Source of the DNA: an uncultured Eubacterium sp.
Lineage (GTDB): Bacteria; Bacillota; Clostridia; Lachnospirales; Lachnospiraceae
Length of the DNA: 27,011 bases
Assembly (NCBI GenBank): GCA_934358495.1
Contig: CAKRKO010000032.1
Location: 1-27,011 of the forward strand
Direction: 5' to 3'
The notes under the pieces were generated by a model. The model did no database searches, was not told the DNA's origin, and saw nothing but the letters and a program-made list of their open reading frames with translations. Made by a program: the position numbers and the translations under genes. This document shows, in pieces, positions 1 to 5,652 of the stretch. Numbering within the stretch: the first letter of the stretch is position 1; each line of letters starts with the position of its first letter.

Positions 1-24
1 AATAAGAATAGATTGGAGAAAGAT

Positions 25-342
25 ATGGCTTCAAGTAAAGAATATTTAACCTTTATATTGGAACAGTTATCCGATTTAGAGGGAATTTCATACCGTGCGA
101 TGATGGGAGAGTATATCATCTATTATCGTGAGAAAATTGTTGGCGGTATATATGACGATAGGTTGCTTGTAAAACCTGTAAAATCTGCTGTTTCACTTAT
201 GCCTAATGCAATTTATGAGTTGCCCTATGATGGAGCAAAAGAGATGTTGTTGGTTGATAATGTTGATAACAAAGATTTCCTGACAAGATTGTTTGTCGCT
301 ATGTATGATGAACTTCCTGCACAAAAAAAGAAGAAGTCATAA
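25..342 (+). CDS. TfoX/Sxy N-terminal domain-like protein
   Basis: A 105-residue protein resembling the stand-alone TfoX/Sxy N-terminal domain: an initial helix, then the 'YRAMMGEYIIYYREKIVGGI' strand-loop-strand pattern (about residues 23-42), then 'DDRLLVKP', which corresponds to the family's usual '.DD.LYLK.' element. A lysine-rich tail (QKKKKS) ends it. In Proteobacteria the two-domain TfoX/Sxy protein promotes competence; short Firmicute versions have no established role, so function is open. I chose the ATG at 25 because GGAGAAAG lies just upstream; the frame also has a TTG at 13. It is the first of four short plus-strand genes with 25-80 bp gaps, so it is probably the head, or a middle member, of an operon whose upstream part lies outside the window. 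Confidence 0.7.
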   Translation: MASSKEYLTFILEQLSDLEGISYRAMMGEYIIYYREKIVGGIYDDRLLVKPVKSAVSLMPNAIYELPYDGAKEMLLVDNVDNKDFLTRLFVAMYDELPAQKKKKS

Positions 343-367
343 AATCGGTATTTACGGAGGGAATATC

Positions 368-529
368 ATGAAAGTATCAGATGTCATATGTAAATGGTAC
401 ATATGGGCTGTGGTTGGATATGTTATTGGAATAAAATTGAATGATACATTAGGGGGAGTTGCCGGTTTGGTAATTGCTGGTGGTATAGGATGGTATATAC
501 AAAAAAATCATAGTAAAAAGGATGATTGA
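368..529 (+). CDS. 53-residue membrane protein
   Basis: Starts at the ATG at 368 with a good ribosome-binding site (ACGGAGGG, 7 bp upstream). The product has a short N-terminal segment, two hydrophobic stretches (about residues 10-20 around WAVVGYVIGIK and 28-44 around GGVAGLVIAGGIGWYI) and a charged C-terminal tail (KNHSKKDD). The central glycine-rich helix resembles small two-helix inner-membrane proteins in general, but I do not recognise a family. It is 25 bp downstream of the TfoX-like gene and 29 bp upstream of the zinc-ribbon gene, so all are likely co-transcribed. Function unknown. Confidence 0.6.
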   Translation: MKVSDVICKWYIWAVVGYVIGIKLNDTLGGVAGLVIAGGIGWYIQKNHSKKDD

Positions 530-558
530 TAACTTCCTGTTTGTGAGGAGAATACATA

Positions 559-720
559 ATGAATAGACAATCAAAAGAACCAGAATATATCATCTGCCCT
601 CGCTGCAACGAAGAAGTTTTCAAAGATGCCATCACCTGCCCATTCTGCAACTTTGGCATTTTGGCCTGGCTTGACGAAGCGATTGATGAAAATTGTAACT
701 CTAAAAAACAGAGAACCTAA
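559..720 (+). CDS. 53-residue double-CxxC zinc-ribbon protein
   Basis: The ATG at 559 follows GTGAGGAG at 7 bp spacing. The short product carries two knuckles, CPRC (residues 13-16) and CPFC (27-30), spaced like a one-zinc ribbon. A small aromatic/acidic segment (ILAWLDEAID) and a basic tail (KKQR) follow. Such minimal ribbons usually bind nucleic acid or act as protein adaptors; nothing more specific can be said. The stop ends at 720, immediately before an ATG triplet at 720-722 and 14 bp before the likely initiation site of the next gene at 735, so this protein is probably co-translated with the nuclease-like protein that follows. Confidence 0.6.
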   Translation: MNRQSKEPEYIICPRCNEEVFKDAITCPFCNFGILAWLDEAIDENCNSKKQRT

Positions 721-802
721 ATGAGGAATAACAAATGAACTATCCATCATCCCACACCGCCTGTCCGGATCCGAACCAATCACGACTGAAACCGGTAAAC
801 AA

Positions 803-1327
803 GTGTCTGACCTGAACAGCTTCTGGAGTTGGGCTTATTCCAACATTATGGATAATGCAGAACGTGGCGCTTTAGCGGAATACCTTGTTGCCTACGCGCT
901 TGGGGTGGCTGACAACATCCGTGTCAACTGGGACAAGTACGACCTGCTCTCCCCGGAAGGCATTGCCGTCGAAGTGAAATCATCCGGTTATCTGCAGAGT
1001 TGGGACCAGGAAAAATTGTCCGCATTAAGTTTCGGCATCCAACCGACCTTCGGTTGGGACAGCACAACCAATACATATTCCCAAGAACTGACACGTCAGT
1101 CCGATATCTACGTCTTCTGTGTCCATAAGCACACAGACCAGGATACTGTAAATCCCCTGGATATTGCACAATGGGATTTTTACCTGCTACCGACCAAAGT
1201 ATTGAATGCAAAAGCCTGCGCACAGAAACGTGCCAATCTGCCGTCACTCATCAAAATGGGGGCAGAGAAATGTGACTTCGAACACATTCACGCTAGAATC
1301 GTGGAACTGATACAGAAAGAAAAATAG
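803..1327 (+). CDS. PD-(D/E)xK nuclease-like protein, start out of frame
   Basis: The 174 residues from GTG 803 contain a pattern typical of the PD-(D/E)xK restriction-endonuclease fold: E26 in RGALAEYLVA, an acidic residue in NWDKYDLL (D44 or D47), then a hydrophobic strand ending in E57-V-K59 (AVEVKSSG). This suggests a metal-dependent nuclease or an inactive relative; substrate unknown. GTG 803 has no Shine-Dalgarno. The frame is open back to 725, and the codons from 734 read as plausible protein (SIIPHRLSGSEPITTETGKQ) running smoothly into the GTG. A well-placed SD plus ATG sits at 735 (GAGGA, then 7 bp), but that ATG is one base out of frame with this CDS and its own frame stops near 815. 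A one-base deletion just after the start, or a sequencing error, would explain this. Downstream, 39 further codons stay open in frame after the TAG. Confidence 0.55.
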   Translation: MSDLNSFWSWAYSNIMDNAERGALAEYLVAYALGVADNIRVNWDKYDLLSPEGIAVEVKSSGYLQSWDQEKLSALSFGIQPTFGWDSTTNTYSQELTRQSDIYVFCVHKHTDQDTVNPLDIAQWDFYLLPTKVLNAKACAQKRANLPSLIKMGAEKCDFEHIHARIVELIQKEK

Positions 1328-1395
1328 AAACACCACTGCTATCCGTTCGCGGCAGATCTGCTGCCGGATGAGATATATGTGATAAGAGTAGATAT

Positions 1396-1414
1396 TCCGT
1401 CCGAACCGTCCGAA
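1396..1414. repeat. 19-bp direct repeat, copy 1
   Basis: TCCGTCCGAACCGTCCGAA occurs exactly here and at 2435-2453. It is itself two tandem copies of the 9-mer CCGTCCGAA with a T in front. Together the copies bracket the lipoprotein gene. Confidence 0.85.
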
Positions 1415-1430
1415 TTGAATATGCAAAAGC

Positions 1431-1465
1431 AATACCCGGAAGTGTAATTACCTCCGGGTATTTTT
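1431..1465 (+). terminator. Intrinsic terminator after the nuclease-like gene
   Basis: Perfect 10-bp stem (AATACCCGGA at 1431-1440 with TCCGGGTATT at 1453-1462), 12-nt loop, and a run of T on the plus strand just after it. It ends the plus-strand operon that finishes at 1327. The reverse orientation has only GCTTTT after the stem, so termination of the convergent lipoprotein gene is possible but weaker. Confidence 0.75.
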
Positions 1466-1472
1466 CATATCT

Positions 1473-2300
1473 CTATTTTGTTTCCGCATATTCTCTCAAC
1501 GGTATCACCGGTATATCCACGCATTCACCTTCCCACTCATCAATCAGCGACATTCCCTTTTCTTCTGTCAGGTGTTGCATACCACTTAACTCTATACCGT
1601 TTTCTCCATACAGCCATGGGGAATCCGGATAATCGTCGTGGTCATACACCAATTCTTTGACGGTTTCTAAAGATTCTCCACCATTCCATACCTGTTTTTC
1701 CCAGGAAGTCAGTCCAGCTCCGCCGGATCCAGTCAGCAGCAGGCTGTTATCCGGACAAAGATAATACCGGTTGCGTTCCCAGGAAGTTGCCAGGTGGATA
1801 ATTTCTCCATTAACACTTGCATATACATCATAGGCAATGTCCGGCCATTCTTCATAGGCGGGCCTTGTTGTACCCATAATCAACTCCGGTGTCCCGTCAC
1901 TGTTCAAGTCGCAGAAATAATACCCAACGTCATCCAGTCCCATCGCTCCATCGGTGTTATGCCAGAACATGTAGCTTTCTTCTCCGTTTTCATCCCAACC
2001 ATTGGTTGCATAATCACAAAACTGGTCAAGCACTTCCTTATACAGTTGTCGGCCCGCAGCATCCATATCGATTTCAGTGGTTGTATTCTCTCCATCGTTC
2101 TTTTGCTCTCCGGACGGATCCGTTCCACCCTCCGGTGCATCTTCACTGCTGTCAACAGAACCTTCCGCTTCATACACGCTGCCGCCCTGTTCACTGGAAG
2201 CAGAACTGCCAGACTGCAGCGGTTCTTTTGTTCCGCATCCGGCGATTGTGGCAACTGAAACACTTATAGCCAGCAAACCCGTTATTATTTGTTTTCGCAT
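1473..2300 (-). CDS. Secreted lipoprotein with EF-hand-like loop
   Basis: A 275-residue protein with a type II signal peptide: basic MRKQ, a hydrophobic core, and lipobox IAGC with the lipidated cysteine at residue 22. A low-complexity Ser/Glu/Gly/Asp linker follows (about 27-80), typical of a tether between membrane and folded domain. The folded part (about 85-275) has a calcium-loop-like motif at 131-139 (DLNSDGTPE), the DxNxDGxxE pattern seen in EF-hand/dockerin-type and FG-GAP-like extracellular proteins of Firmicutes, then aromatic-rich beta-like segments. I recognise no enzyme family; a surface protein of unknown role is the safe description. ATG at 2300 is preceded by GGGGA. The gene stands alone, convergent with the preceding operon and divergent from the SOS-regulated polymerase, and is bracketed by the 19-bp repeats. 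Confidence 0.75.
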   Translation of the reverse strand: MRKQIITGLLAISVSVATIAGCGTKEPLQSGSSASSEQGGSVYEAEGSVDSSEDAPEGGTDPSGEQKNDGENTTTEIDMDAAGRQLYKEVLDQFCDYATNGWDENGEESYMFWHNTDGAMGLDDVGYYFCDLNSDGTPELIMGTTRPAYEEWPDIAYDVYASVNGEIIHLATSWERNRYYLCPDNSLLLTGSGGAGLTSWEKQVWNGGESLETVKELVYDHDDYPDSPWLYGENGIELSGMQHLTEEKGMSLIDEWEGECVDIPVIPLREYAETK

Positions 2301-2352
2301 GATTTTCCCCGCACATTTTTCTTTTTTTAAATTCTTTGAAACATCTGTATCT

Positions 2353-2361
2353 ATTGTAACA
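2353..2361 (-). promoter_or_regulatory. Putative extended -10 for the lipoprotein gene
   Basis: Read on the minus strand this is TGTTACAAT, an extended -10 (TGn-TACAAT) about 50 bp upstream of the lipoprotein start. No good -35 is visible. Confidence 0.4.
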
Positions 2362-2434
2362 CGTTGGAAATGCTATGCCTATATGATTTTGTGATGTCGG
2401 CCGGGTAAATGAAGAAATCGTGGATGCGAAAGGC

Positions 2435-2453
2435 TCCGTCCGAACCGTCCGAA
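2435..2453. repeat. 19-bp direct repeat, copy 2
   Basis: Identical to 1396-1414. This copy lies 20 bp before the SOS box of the polymerase promoter. A short open frame (2409-2501) reads PSEPSE through it, the same reading phase that is open through copy 1. Confidence 0.85.
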
Positions 2454-2473
2454 AGAAAATACACAAAAGGTAT

Positions 2474-2487
2474 AGAACATCAGTTCT
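2474..2487 (+). promoter_or_regulatory. LexA (DinR-type) SOS box
   Basis: AGAACATCAGTTCT matches the Firmicute LexA operator core GAAC-N4-GTTC with perfect half-sites and an extra A/T pair outside. It occupies the -35 region of the promoter whose -10 is at 2497-2502, the expected place for repression. The downstream gene is a Y-family polymerase, a classical SOS target. Confidence 0.8.
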
Positions 2488-2493
2488 CTTTTA

Positions 2494-2502
2494 TGATATA
2501 AT
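2494..2502 (+). promoter_or_regulatory. Extended -10 promoter of the polymerase operon
   Basis: TGATATAAT is a perfect TATAAT with an upstream TGn. The -35 region is poor and is covered by the SOS box. Transcription would begin near 2509, giving a short leader containing the mini-ORF at 2526. Confidence 0.75.
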
Positions 2503-2525
2503 ATGCACATCAAAGGGGCAACGTT

Positions 2526-2543
2526 ATGACAAAGAAAGACTGA
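2526..2543 (+). CDS. Five-codon leader ORF upstream of the polymerase
   Basis: ATG 2526 encodes MTKKD and then stops. An AAAGGGG element lies about 7 bp upstream, so it could be translated. The leader also has an ATG-TGA pair at 2560 overlapping the polymerase start. It may be a leader peptide or the remnant of a longer upstream gene; function is inferred only from position. Confidence 0.3.
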   Translation: MTKKD

Positions 2544-2561
2544 CCAGAAAGGAGCAACGAT

Positions 2562-4091
2562 GTGATGGAAAAACAAAGTGTATTTATAGCAATCGATTTG
2601 AAATCATTTTATGCTTCCGTGGAATGCCGGGAACGCGGCCGTGACCCGTTGACCACCAACCTGGTCGTTGCTGACAAAAGCCGGACAGAAAAGACCATCT
2701 GCCTTGCCGTGTCGCCATCCCTGAAAAGTTTTGGCATCTCTGGACGTGCCCGTCTGTTTGAGGTCGTACAAAAGGTTCGCGAGGTGAATGCAAAGCGACG
2801 CTATTATGCACCCAAACATCAGTTCGTCGCTTCATCGGATGATATCACGAAGCTGAATGCCGACCCATCTCTGGAGTTGGATTATATTATTGCTCTGCCT
2901 CAGATGGCTTTATATATGGATTACAGTACAAGGATTTACAACATCTATCTGAAGTATATTGCTCCGGAGGATATCCACACCTATTCCATTGATGAGGTGT
3001 TTGTCGACGCCACTCATTACCTAAGTACGTACCACATGACCGCGCATGAACTGGCAATGACCATGATACATGACGTGTTGAAAGAAACCGGTATCACCGC
3101 TACTGCCGGTATCGGGACAAATCTGTATCTGTGCAAGATTGCGATGGATATTGTGGCAAAACATATTGAGCCGGATGCAAACGGAGTGCGTATTGCAGAA
3201 CTGGATGAACTATCATATCGGAAGCAACTGTGGGGGCACCGGCCGCTCACTGATTTTTGGCGGGTTGGGCGTGGCTATGCAAAGAAATTGGAATCTTATG
3301 GCCTTTACACTATGGGTGATGTCGCCAGATGCTCTATCGGTAAACCGATGGATGCATATAACGAAGACCTGCTATATAAGCTATTTGGCATCAATGCAGA
3401 ACTGCTCATTGACCATGCCTGGGGATATGAACCCTGTCCGATGAAACTTGTGAAAGCATACAAACCAGAAAACAATAGCGTCAGTTCCGGGCAGGTGCTG
3501 CACTGCCCTTGTGATTTTGAGCAAACAAAACTCATTGTCAAGGAAATGGCAGACCTGATGGTACTTGACCTAGTGGATAAAGGTGTGGTCACAGACCAGC
3601 TTGTATTGACCATAGGATATGATATCGAGAACCTTACAGATCCGAACCGCCGTCGGAACTACCACGGACCTATTGTGACAGACCATTATGGCCGACAAAT
3701 ACCAAAATATGCACACGGAACAACGAACCTGAAGAAGCCGACCTCTTCCACAATGATTATCATGGATGCTGTTGTGGCACTCTTCGATAGAATCGTAGCC
3801 CCGTCGCTTCTGATAAGGAGGATTACGCTTACAGCAAACCGTCTGGTGGATGAATCCTCAGTAAAAGACACAGAAAGTTTTGAACAGCTGAACTTATTCA
3901 CGGACTACATCGCCAAGGAGAAGGAACAGGCCCAAGAAAAAGCTGCTCTGGACCGGGAAAAGAAAATGCAGCATACCATGCTGGACATCAAGAAGAAATT
4001 CGGAAAGAACGCCATCCTGAAAGGAATGAACTTACAGGAAGGCGCAACTGCCCGTGACCGGAATGAACAGATTGGCGGACATAAGGCTTAA
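2562..4091 (+). CDS. Y-family DNA polymerase (UmuC/UvrX-like)
   Basis: A translesion polymerase that copies damaged templates with low fidelity. In the 509-residue product the first metal-binding aspartate is in FIAIDLKSFYASVE (D12), and the second acidic pair is in YSIDEVFVDA (D144, E145). Palm, fingers, thumb and little-finger regions follow through about residue 430. A near-ideal beta-clamp motif QLNLF sits at 442-446, then a charged C-terminal tail. Length and layout match clostridial UmuC/ImpB-MucB-SamB proteins rather than short DinB. GGAG at 2551 fits GTG 2562 (7 bp) or ATG 2565 (10 bp), so the start is uncertain by one codon. The SOS box at 2474 predicts DNA-damage induction. It forms a pair with the YolD-like gene 101 bp downstream, as in the yolD-uvrX and yqjX-yqjW pairs of Bacillus. 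Confidence 0.92.
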   Translation: MMEKQSVFIAIDLKSFYASVECRERGRDPLTTNLVVADKSRTEKTICLAVSPSLKSFGISGRARLFEVVQKVREVNAKRRYYAPKHQFVASSDDITKLNADPSLELDYIIALPQMALYMDYSTRIYNIYLKYIAPEDIHTYSIDEVFVDATHYLSTYHMTAHELAMTMIHDVLKETGITATAGIGTNLYLCKIAMDIVAKHIEPDANGVRIAELDELSYRKQLWGHRPLTDFWRVGRGYAKKLESYGLYTMGDVARCSIGKPMDAYNEDLLYKLFGINAELLIDHAWGYEPCPMKLVKAYKPENNSVSSGQVLHCPCDFEQTKLIVKEMADLMVLDLVDKGVVTDQLVLTIGYDIENLTDPNRRRNYHGPIVTDHYGRQIPKYAHGTTNLKKPTSSTMIIMDAVVALFDRIVAPSLLIRRITLTANRLVDESSVKDTESFEQLNLFTDYIAKEKEQAQEKAALDREKKMQHTMLDIKKKFGKNAILKGMNLQEGATARDRNEQIGGHKA

Positions 4092-4192
4092 CCGAAAGAT
4101 AGAGGTGGATACGAATACGACATCGAAGTTGTTAACCACTGCCACATACGGACAACCTCTGCTATCTCACTAGCAAGAAAGGAAACATTCTC

Positions 4193-4630
4193 ATGGACAA
4201 TAAGGAAACACATCGGTATGACGATATCATCAATCTGCCTCACCCGACTTCAAAAACACATCCGCGAATGCCGATGTATAACCGCGCAGCACAGTTTTCA
4301 CCGTTTGCAGCACTTACCGGACACGAAGCCGCTATCGCAGAAACCGCCAGACGGACGGATGAAAAGCATCAGTTGAGTGAAGATACGATTGCTGAACTAA
4401 ACGAAAAGCTGAATCTGATAGCGGAGACACTTGGGACCAAGCAGGCGGTGACAATAACCTATTTTGTTCCGGACCTGAAAAAGTCAGGCGGCTCCTATGT
4501 CACCTGCACCGGAGTAGTCAGAAAAATCGATACCTATGCCCGTGCTCTCATCATGGAAGATAATACAATTATCGAAGTGGGACAGATAAGTGATATTCAG
4601 GGAAGAATGTTCGGAGTGGATTACTCATAA
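4193..4630 (+). CDS. YolD-like family protein
   Basis: A 145-residue protein with the usual clostridial YolD-like signature: 'RMPMYNRAAQFSPFAALTGH' near residues 24-43, a charged helical stretch (ETARRTDEKHQLSEDTIAEL), then a small beta domain in which GxV-RKID.Y-R.L..ED...I (about 105-130) resembles the Sm-like part of YolD. Such proteins are found next to Y-family polymerases and are thought to act with them, possibly in clamp or SOS-associated roles; the biochemical function is not settled. ATG 4193 follows AAAGGAAAC. It is 101 bp after the polymerase, with no terminator between them, so it is presumably part of the SOS-induced transcript. Confidence 0.8.
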   Translation: MDNKETHRYDDIINLPHPTSKTHPRMPMYNRAAQFSPFAALTGHEAAIAETARRTDEKHQLSEDTIAELNEKLNLIAETLGTKQAVTITYFVPDLKKSGGSYVTCTGVVRKIDTYARALIMEDNTIIEVGQISDIQGRMFGVDYS

Positions 4631-4674
4631 AGCTTACCAAACCTGTGATATCTATCTCGAAGTAAATGAAAAGG

Positions 4675-4713
4675 AATTAAAAAAAAGACTTATATTCTTT
4701 GCGACTGTCTTTT
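4675..4713 (-). terminator. Probable terminator of the deformylase gene
   Basis: Minus-strand stem of 7 bp (AAAAGAC at 4713-4707 with GTCTTTT at 4689-4683), followed by a long T run on the minus strand (4686-4679). It begins 12 bp past the deformylase stop. The 17-nt loop is long, so efficiency is uncertain. Confidence 0.45.
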
Positions 4714-4725
4714 CTCACGAAGCAT

Positions 4726-5136
4726 TTATATCAAAATTCCATTGCAGTGATCCACTTCATGCTGCACGATCTGTGCCATCCATCCAGATAATATCTGACG
4801 CTGTTTTTTCCATGAGAAATCCTGATATTCTACTTCAATATTTTCATATCTTGTTGTTTTACGAATACCGCTTAACGATAAACAACCTTCCTCCGTTTCA
4901 TAAGCTCCACTTTTTGAAACAATAATCGGATTAAACATAACGACATCGAAAATTCCCATATTTACAATAATGATACTCTTTTTTACTCCGATCATATTTG
5001 CTGCCATTCCAACGCAGCCTTCCCGATGTGCCTTCAATGTATCCTGCAGGTCTTTTCCAACCTGCAAATCTGCCTTGGTTGCCGGTGCTGATTTCTGTGC
5101 TAAAAACAACGGATCATGCATAATTTGTTGTACCAT
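4726..5136 (-). CDS. def: Peptide deformylase paralogue, short variant
   Basis: A predicted metallo-hydrolase that removes the N-formyl group from nascent proteins. Three deformylase motifs are visible in the 136 residues: GMAANMIG (motif I, normally GxGLAAxQ), EEGCLSLSG (motif II, metal-binding cysteine) and QHEVDHCNGIL (motif III, HExxH with two histidine ligands and the catalytic glutamate). In motif I the usual glutamine is replaced by asparagine, a variant known from short clostridial deformylases, so activity is likely but not assured. I chose ATG 5136 because GAGAG lies 9 bp upstream and the length then matches the short family; a TTG at 5178 would add 14 residues without a ribosome site. 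The gene is monocistronic, with its own promoter and terminator. Confidence 0.82.
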   Translation of the reverse strand: MVQQIMHDPLFLAQKSAPATKADLQVGKDLQDTLKAHREGCVGMAANMIGVKKSIIIVNMGIFDVVMFNPIIVSKSGAYETEEGCLSLSGIRKTTRYENIEVEYQDFSWKKQRQILSGWMAQIVQHEVDHCNGILI

Positions 5137-5194
5137 AATTCTTTGCTCTCTTTCTGTTATTTTTTGACTGTTTGACAAGTTTCTAAAATAGTAT

Positions 5195-5224
5195 ACTATA
5201 CCAAGTTTTTAGTAAATACTACAA
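5195..5224 (-). promoter_or_regulatory. Candidate promoter of the deformylase gene
   Basis: Minus strand: TTGTAG (5224-5219), 18-bp spacer, TATAGT (5200-5195). The 12-bp palindrome ATAGTATACTAT (5188-5199) overlaps the -10 and could be an operator or simply reflect AT-rich composition. Confidence 0.35.
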
Positions 5225-5256
5225 TACATTTTCGATATTGTTTTGTATTGTAGTAT
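5216..5256. repeat. 13-bp perfect inverted repeat
   Basis: Arms ATACTACAATACA (5216-5228) and TGTATTGTAGTAT (5244-5256) around a 15-nt loop, between the stop of the 94-aa gene and the deformylase promoter. There is no clear U-tract, so it may be an operator-like or structured element rather than a standard terminator. Confidence 0.6.
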
Positions 5257-5272
5257 CCCGCAACTTTGTTGT

Positions 5273-5557
5273 CTAGTCTAAGTTATCCAGTCCATCCCTA
5301 TATACCCGATTCATTGTGGCCTGAGCATGCTCCATCTCTTTTTTCTGAATGATTGCATTTCGATCACTCAATATAGCCAGCATTTCATCTACCACATCCT
5401 CCGGTCGCGGATCTGAAATACGATACAAATATCCAAGCATTCGCGTCGCTGTGTAATCTGTATTCATCTGTTTGTATGCAATTTCTCTACAAAAATCATC
5501 TGGATAGCCTTTTCTCTGTAAGACACGATATAATTCATCTGTTCGTTTTTCTGACAT
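5273..5557 (-). CDS. 94-residue protein of unknown function
   Basis: The start is ATG 5557, preceded by GGAG at suitable spacing; an in-frame ATG at 5569 lacks one. The product is helical, soluble and mixed in charge. Notable segments are MSEKRTDELYRVLQRKGYP (an N-terminal helix), DDFCREIAYKQMNTDYTATRM and DVVDEMLAILSDRN. It has one cysteine and no membrane segment or signal peptide. I have the impression that similar short proteins occur in other Lachnospiraceae, but I cannot name a family. It follows the two ABC exporters by about 95 bp in the same direction, so it may be the last gene of that operon and could be an accessory or immunity-like factor; this is position-based inference. Confidence 0.6.
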   Translation of the reverse strand: MSEKRTDELYRVLQRKGYPDDFCREIAYKQMNTDYTATRMLGYLYRISDPRPEDVVDEMLAILSDRNAIIQKKEMEHAQATMNRVYRDGLDNLD

Positions 5558-5652
5558 TTTTATCTCCATTCATTACTCAGTTATGTTTTTTTATATATTT
5601 CCGCTATTTAAACTTTTAGTGAATCATTTTTCACTTTATTTACTATAATATA

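Noticed and set aside
1350..1366. CGGCAG/CTGCCG hairpin as a terminator
   Set aside because: No U-tract follows; the much better terminator is at 1431-1465, and this stretch also lies in the open extension frame.
4092..4192. Short peptide frame from a GTG near 4108 between the polymerase and YolD-like genes
   Set aside because: About 20 codons, no convincing Shine-Dalgarno and no recognisable sequence.
5216..5256. BlaI/CopY-type operator (TACA-TGTA) in the 13-bp inverted repeat
   Set aside because: The arms contain TACAATAC/GTATTGTA but the spacing and core do not match those operators, and no such regulator is present.
5618..5635. Small hairpin AGTGAA/TTCACT between the 94-aa gene and the ABC gene
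   Set aside because: Only 6 bp in very AT-rich sequence and no U-tract in the minus-strand direction; chance is likely.
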